Part shown: in pieces, positions 59,144 through 64,000 of the stretch | Position numbering within the stretch: position 1 is the first letter of the stretch | How the letters are laid out: every line of letters starts with the position of its first letter | From: Stigmatella erecta | GTDB lineage: Bacteria; Myxococcota; Myxococcia; Myxococcales; Myxococcaceae | Assembly (NCBI RefSeq): GCF_900111745.1 | Contig: NZ_FOIJ01000005.1 | Coordinates: 62,001-126,000, forward strand | DNA: 64,000 nucleotides | Direction of reading: 5' to 3' | Program-made: the position numbers and the translations under genes | The notes under the pieces: generated by a model | Database searches by the model: none | What the model was told of the DNA's origin: nothing | The model's input: only the letters and a program-made list of their open reading frames with translations

Positions 59144-60703
59144 CTACGGGCCGATGAAGAGCGTCCCGGCCTGCGCGAGCCAGCCCGTCACGGGCCCCGG
59201 AAGAATGCCCAGCAGCACCACGGCGGCGGTGGACAGCACCAGGGTGAGCTCGGTGGTCCAGGTGCGCTCCAGCGTGTGCGCGTCCTCGGGCACCGGCCGC
59301 ATGAACATGTAAACGATGACGCGCAGGTAGTAGTACACGCCCACGGCGCTCGACAGCATGCCCACGATGGCCAGGCCGATGAGGCCCGTGTCCACCGCGC
59401 TGCGGAACAGGAGCAGCTTGCCCATGAAGCCGATGGTGGGCGGGATGCCACTGAGCGACAGCATGAACACCGCCATCGCCACGGCCCAGCCGGGCCGCCG
59501 CTGGGCCAGGCCGCTGAAGCGGTCCAGGTCCCACGCGGTTCCCTTCTCCTCGTCCTCGCGGCGCTCCAGCGAGGAGACGAGCGCGAAGGCGCCCGCCGCG
59601 GTGACGGTGTAGGCCAGCAGGTAGAAGAGGATGCCGCGCAGCGCGTCCGCGCGGGCGAGCTCCAGCGGCGAGCCCGCCCCCAGCAGGGTGGGGGCCAGCA
59701 GCCGGAACTGCTCCCCCGGGCGGTTGACGAACAGCGACGACACGCCCACCAGCAGGTACCCGGCGTGGGCGATGGACGAGTACGCCAGCATGCGCTTCAC
59801 GTTGCGCTGCGGCAGGGCCAGCAGGTTGCCGATGATCATCGTCAGGAACGCGAGCACCGAGAAGATGACGAAGGGCACCTGCGGATCCATGCCCTGGGAC
59901 ACCGACAGGAACACACGCACCAGCGCCGCGAAGGCGGCCGCCTTCACGCCCGCGCTCATCAGCGCGGTGACGGGGGTGGGCGCGCCCTCGTACACGTCCG
60001 GGGTCCACATGTGGAAGGGCACCGCGGCCACCTTGAAGGCAAAGCCGGCCGCCACCAGGATGACGCCGCTGTAGACGAGCGCCCGGTGGTCCACGAGCGC
60101 GTCCGGCAGGGCCGCGCTCAGCTCCGCCAGCCGGGTGTGGCCGGTGGCCCCGTACAGCAGCGCCGCGCCGTACAGCAGCACCGCCGAGGAGAAGGCCCCC
60201 AGGATGAAGTACTTGAAGCCCGCCTCGCTCGGCCGCGTGCCCCGGCGCAGATAGGAGGTGAGGGCGTAGGTGCCGATGGAGAGCACCTCGATGTTGACGA
60301 AGATCGTGATGAGCTCGGCCGACACGGCCAGCAGGCTCATGCCCGCCGAGGCGAAGAGCATCAGCGCGTAGAACTCACCGCGCTCCGCGCCGCGCCGGCG
60401 CAGGAACCCCGCCGCGCTCAGCGCCGCCAGCGCCAGGGCCACGCACACGACGAAGGACAGGAAGCTGGAGAAAGGGTCCAGCACCGCGTAGCCGAGGAAC
60501 ACCTGCTGCGGGGGCTGGAACATCAGCGCGACGGAGACGGCGGCGGCCACCCCTGCCGCCGCCGTGGCCAGCACCGTCTGGTAGCCGCGCGAGGAGGTGG
60601 CGGAGAGGAAGACCTCCGACAGCAGCAGGACGCAGGCTCCCACCACCAGGATGATGGCGGGCAGCATCGGGAGGAAGTCTGCCGAGGTGAGATTGGGAGT
60701 CAT
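59144..60703 (-). CDS. nuoN: NADH-quinone oxidoreductase subunit N
   Basis: 519 residues with ~14 membrane helices. Antiporter-like core: ELITIFVNIEVLSIGTYALT with the TM5 Glu, FKYFILGAFSSAVLLYGAAL, AGFAFKVAAVPFHMWTPDVY with the TM7 Lys, and GAPTPVTALMSAGVKAAAFA. It is one of the three proton-pumping subunits of complex I. Last gene of the minus-strand cluster. It follows nuoL after only 52 bases, where nuoM is normally found. Confidence 0.95.
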   Translation of the reverse strand: MTPNLTSADFLPMLPAIILVVGACVLLLSEVFLSATSSRGYQTVLATAAAGVAAAVSVALMFQPPQQVFLGYAVLDPFSSFLSFVVCVALALAALSAAGFLRRRGAERGEFYALMLFASAGMSLLAVSAELITIFVNIEVLSIGTYALTSYLRRGTRPSEAGFKYFILGAFSSAVLLYGAALLYGATGHTRLAELSAALPDALVDHRALVYSGVILVAAGFAFKVAAVPFHMWTPDVYEGAPTPVTALMSAGVKAAAFAALVRVFLSVSQGMDPQVPFVIFSVLAFLTMIIGNLLALPQRNVKRMLAYSSIAHAGYLLVGVSSLFVNRPGEQFRLLAPTLLGAGSPLELARADALRGILFYLLAYTVTAAGAFALVSSLERREDEEKGTAWDLDRFSGLAQRRPGWAVAMAVFMLSLSGIPPTIGFMGKLLLFRSAVDTGLIGLAIVGMLSSAVGVYYYLRVIVYMFMRPVPEDAHTLERTWTTELTLVLSTAAVVLLGILPGPVTGWLAQAGTLFIGP

Positions 60704-60755
60704 GGCAGGAGCGGGCCCTTAGGGCAGGGGAAGGCAAGAGTGTCGGAGGAGCCCA

Positions 60756-62984
60756 TCAGAGCACCTGGAAGAGGGCGTAGACGACACCGCCCAGCAGCGC
60801 CAGGGCCATGACCGCGGCATAGGCCTGCGCATCCCCGGTCTGCAGGTAGCGCAGCGCGCTGCCGGCGCGCACGGTGAGCCAGGCCGAGCCGCGCACCAGC
60901 ACCGTGTCGATGAGGAACGAGTCCACCACGCGGTACAGCAGGAAGCTGAGGAACTTCACCGGGCGGATGATGATGAGCTCGTACAGCTCGTCCACGTAGA
61001 ACTTGTTCTGCGCCACCCGCCGCGTCTGCAGCGCGAAGGCCGGAACCGGCTGGCCACGGCGCGCCGGGAAGAACGACACGTACAGGAAGGCCGCCGCGCC
61101 GCCGCCCACCAGCGACACCGCCCAGGCCACCAGGTAGTCCACGATCTTCGGCTGGCTGTTGTCGAGGACGATGGTGCCGGCGCTGCGCACGATGTCGCGC
61201 GTGGGGCTGAACACCGAGCTGAGGAAGTTGTCCATCAGCGCCTCGGGACGTCCCTTCAGCAGGGGGAAGGCATACACGGCGGACACGACGCTGAGCACCG
61301 CCAGCAGCACCAGCGGCAGCGTCATGGCCCAGGAGCTCTCGTGCGCGTGCGCGAGCTTCGCCTCGGACGAGCGCTTGCCCTCGAACGTCAGCAGGTACAG
61401 GCGCGACATGTAGAAGGCCGTGCACGCGGTGATGAGCAGGCCCACGGGGTAGAGCAGGTGGTTGACCCACGCATAGCCCGTGAGGAGGTTGTGGTGGACG
61501 CCGTGGAAGATGGCGTCCTTGGAGAAGAAGCCCGACAGCGGGAGGATGCCGGTGATGGCCAGCGTGGCGATGGCGAAGGTGGCCCACGTCCAGCGCATCT
61601 CGTGGCGCAGCCCGCCCAGCTTCTTGATGTCCGTCTCGTCCCCGTTGCCGTGCATCACGCTGCCGGCGCCCAGGAACAGACACGCCTTGAAGAAGGCATG
61701 GGTGACCAGGTGCAGCACCGCCGCCCAGAAGATGCCCGTGCCCAGGCCCATGAACATGATGCCCAGCTGGGACACGGTGGAGTAGGCCAGCACCTTCTTG
61801 ATGTCGTCCTGCGCGAAGGCGATGAGCGCGGCGAGCAGCGCCGTCGCCGCGCCGATGCAGGCAATCGTCGCCATCACCACGGGGCTGAGCACCAGGAGCG
61901 AGCTCATGCGCGCGAACAGGTAGATGCCCGCGGTGACCATCGTCGCCGCGTGGATGAGGGCGGAGACGGGCGTCGGGCCCGCCATGGCGTCCGGCAGCCA
62001 CACGTACAGCGGCAATTGGGCGCTCTTGCCCGCGGCGCCCAGCAGGAACAGCAGCAGCGCCACCGTGAGCACCCCACCAAAGGTGCGGCCCTTCAGCGGC
62101 CCCTCGGCGATGGGCGTCGTGAGCGTCACCGCCCCATTGCTCTGCTGCTCCGGCAGGGCCCGGGCCAGGGTCTCCAGGCCCTGGAAGGTGACGGGGCCCC
62201 GCATGGCCACGCCCTCCTGGAAACGGGCGGGATCGCCCCGGCCCGTCTCCGTGCTCTGGCCGTTGCGGAAGGTGCGCACGAAGCGGAAGTCCTCCGCCGA
62301 CGCCTGCTGGGAGAAGGCGCCCACCAGCGTCACGAGCAGGAAGGTGGCGATGAGGAACGCGAAGTCGCCGATGCGGTTGGTGATGAAGGCCTTGCGCCCG
62401 GCCCAGGCCTTGGCCGAATCCGTGTACCAGAAGCCGATGAGCAGGTAGCTGGCCATGCCCACGCCCTCCCAGCCCACGAACAGCAGCACGAGGTTGTCGG
62501 CCATCACCAGCGTCAGCATCATCGCGACGAACAGGTTGAGGTACGCGAAGTACCGCCAGTACCCGTCATCGTGCTCCATGTACGCGGTGGAGTAGAGGTG
62601 GATGAGGAAGCCCACCCCGGTGATGACCAGCATCAGCGTGCCGGACAGGTGGTCCACCAGCAGGCCGAAGTTCACCCGGAAGCTGCCCGCGCTGAACCAC
62701 GTGCCCAGGTCCGTCCAGATGGCGTGGCTGGTGCGGAAGCCGCCGAAGGTGTCCGGCACCGAGGGGGCGCCGCTGCTCGTGGCCCAGAAGGCCAGCACCG
62801 ACAGAATGAAGGAGCCCGCCACCGAGGCGCACGCCACCAGGTGCACGTTCTCGCGGCCCAGCCGCCGGCCGAACAGGCCGCACACCAGCGCGCCCAGCAG
62901 CGGCAGCGCGATGATCATCCACAGGGAGGGCGCCAGGAGCACCGGGGCGATGGGAGCACTGCTGAAGAAGTCGTTGAGAGCCAT
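60756..62984 (-). CDS. nuoL: NADH-quinone oxidoreductase subunit L
   Basis: 742 residues, longer than E. coli NuoL (613). Pump motifs: LLFVGWEGVGMASYLLIGFW (Glu on TM5), AGKSAQLPLYVWLPDAMAGP (Lys on TM7), THAFFKACLFLGAGSV. The long horizontal helix and last TM are at the C-terminus. Residues ~224-303 hold a soluble insertion (FRNGQSTETGRGDPARFQEG and on) much longer than the E. coli loop. It pumps protons at the distal end of the membrane arm. 29 bases after nuoK. Confidence 0.96.
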   Translation of the reverse strand: MALNDFFSSAPIAPVLLAPSLWMIIALPLLGALVCGLFGRRLGRENVHLVACASVAGSFILSVLAFWATSSGAPSVPDTFGGFRTSHAIWTDLGTWFSAGSFRVNFGLLVDHLSGTLMLVITGVGFLIHLYSTAYMEHDDGYWRYFAYLNLFVAMMLTLVMADNLVLLFVGWEGVGMASYLLIGFWYTDSAKAWAGRKAFITNRIGDFAFLIATFLLVTLVGAFSQQASAEDFRFVRTFRNGQSTETGRGDPARFQEGVAMRGPVTFQGLETLARALPEQQSNGAVTLTTPIAEGPLKGRTFGGVLTVALLLFLLGAAGKSAQLPLYVWLPDAMAGPTPVSALIHAATMVTAGIYLFARMSSLLVLSPVVMATIACIGAATALLAALIAFAQDDIKKVLAYSTVSQLGIMFMGLGTGIFWAAVLHLVTHAFFKACLFLGAGSVMHGNGDETDIKKLGGLRHEMRWTWATFAIATLAITGILPLSGFFSKDAIFHGVHHNLLTGYAWVNHLLYPVGLLITACTAFYMSRLYLLTFEGKRSSEAKLAHAHESSWAMTLPLVLLAVLSVVSAVYAFPLLKGRPEALMDNFLSSVFSPTRDIVRSAGTIVLDNSQPKIVDYLVAWAVSLVGGGAAAFLYVSFFPARRGQPVPAFALQTRRVAQNKFYVDELYELIIIRPVKFLSFLLYRVVDSFLIDTVLVRGSAWLTVRAGSALRYLQTGDAQAYAAVMALALLGGVVYALFQVL

Positions 62985-63013
62985 GCGAAAGCTTTCGGCG
63001 GGAGGGGACCGCG

Positions 63014-63316
63014 TCAGTGCTTCATCGTCTTGATTTCGTCGATGTTGACGCTGCCTCGGCTGCGGAAGACGGCGATGACGATGGCCAGCCCCATGGCCGC
63101 CTCCGCCGCCGCCACCGCGATGACGAAGAAGGCCGACACGTGGCCGATGCTGTCACCACGCATCCGCGCGAACGCCAGGAACGTCAGGTTCGCCGCGTTG
63201 AGCATCAACTCCACGCACATGAAGACGACGAGCGCGTTGCGGCGCACCAGCACGCCGAACATGCCCAGGCAGAACAGGGCCGCGGCGAGGATGAGGTAGT
63301 ACGAGATGGGAACCAT
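63014..63316 (-). CDS. nuoK: NADH-quinone oxidoreductase subunit K
   Basis: 100 residues, three membrane helices. The conserved Glu residues of the quinone/proton path are in VVFMCVELMLNAANL and AEAAMGLAI. Normal length and order after nuoJ (24 bases apart). Confidence 0.97.
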   Translation of the reverse strand: MVPISYYLILAAALFCLGMFGVLVRRNALVVFMCVELMLNAANLTFLAFARMRGDSIGHVSAFFVIAVAAAEAAMGLAIVIAVFRSRGSVNIDEIKTMKH

Positions 63317-63340
63317 GGTGCCCTTTGCCGCGGCGCGGCT

Positions 63341-63840
<500 letters not shown>

Positions 63841-63844
<4 letters not shown>

Positions 63845-64000
63845 GACCAGTCTCCGAACGCGCCCCAGGGCTTGTCGCCGAACGGGCAGCGCTTCTCGTG
63901 GATGTGCGCCTCGAACTCGGCGCGGAACCGCATGAGGAACGAATGCGTGGGCAGCGCGGCCGCGTCGCCCAGCGCGCAGATGGTGTTGCCCAGGCCCATG
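63841..64000 (-). CDS. nuoF: NADH-quinone oxidoreductase subunit F, C-terminal end (cut by window edge)
   Basis: 53 residues visible. GNTICALGDAAALPTHSFLM, FRAEFEAHI and EKRCPFG match the extreme C-terminus of NuoF, after its [4Fe-4S] Cys motif. NuoF binds NADH and FMN. The visible MGLGN at the window edge is internal, not a start. Its TGA overlaps the GTG of nuoJ. Confidence 0.8.

Overview
The window is high-GC chromosomal DNA of a fruiting myxobacterium of the suborder Cystobacterineae (the Myxococcus / Stigmatella / Cystobacter group; the genus cannot be fixed from the sequence alone). Evidence: a tandem DUSAM-domain gene, a SitA-like lipoprotein toxin with an Imm11-type immunity gene, many lipoproteins, a sigma factor paired with a TPR serine/threonine kinase, and a locus that matches the Pxr developmental small RNA with its kinase and response regulator.

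Layout. 1-8 kb: a Wzy_C/TPR membrane protein, a broken lipoprotein gene, the DUSAM gene, a lone astB, then an envelope run of lipid A acyltransferase, lptC, lptA and lptB joined by 4-base stop/start overlaps. 8-19 kb: rpoN (sigma-54) with a sigma-54-like site of its own, a Ppx/GppA phosphatase, an FAD oxidoreductase, a GNAT enzyme, a lipoprotein, an SDR, long-form hpf, nagZ, ptsN, a hypothetical gene and dtd. This keeps the order of the classical lptC-lptA-lptB-rpoN-hpf-ptsN cluster, loosened by inserted genes. 19-23 kb: a PBP4-type dacB with a long extra C-terminus, then ssb.

23-38 kb is accessory. It opens with a tRNA/tmRNA-like 3' end fragment. It then holds a polymorphic toxin/immunity pair flanked by an 18-base direct repeat. 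Next come three beta-propeller lipoproteins: 14 RCC1 units, 7 RCC1 units, and 14 kelch units behind a degenerate trypsin domain. A sigma factor, its kinase with an anti-sigma-like zinc motif, and a lower-GC gene with a possible caspase-like His/Cys pair close the region.

38-50 kb is mixed: a GAF histidine kinase, an SMP-30 protein, a roadblock protein, a Suv3-like helicase, a K+ channel, a lipoprotein, a P450, an SDR/LysR divergent pair and an orphan sdhC.

50-58 kb is the most informative part. A compact plus-strand run (hslO, a phosphoribosyltransferase, selB, a PAS/GAF histidine kinase, an NtrC-type regulator) leads into a 500-base intergenic region. That region carries three TTTCA-N4-TGAAA palindromes, a near-consensus -24/-12 promoter, and a roughly 125-nt RNA with three stem-loops, a seven-cytosine loop and a strong terminator. 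I read this as pxrK-pxrR-pxr. rpoN, 50 kb upstream, would supply the sigma factor for this promoter. 58-64 kb: a catalase-fold-like gene, then a complex I cluster in the order nuoF-J-K-L-N, with nuoG, H, I and M absent from their usual places.
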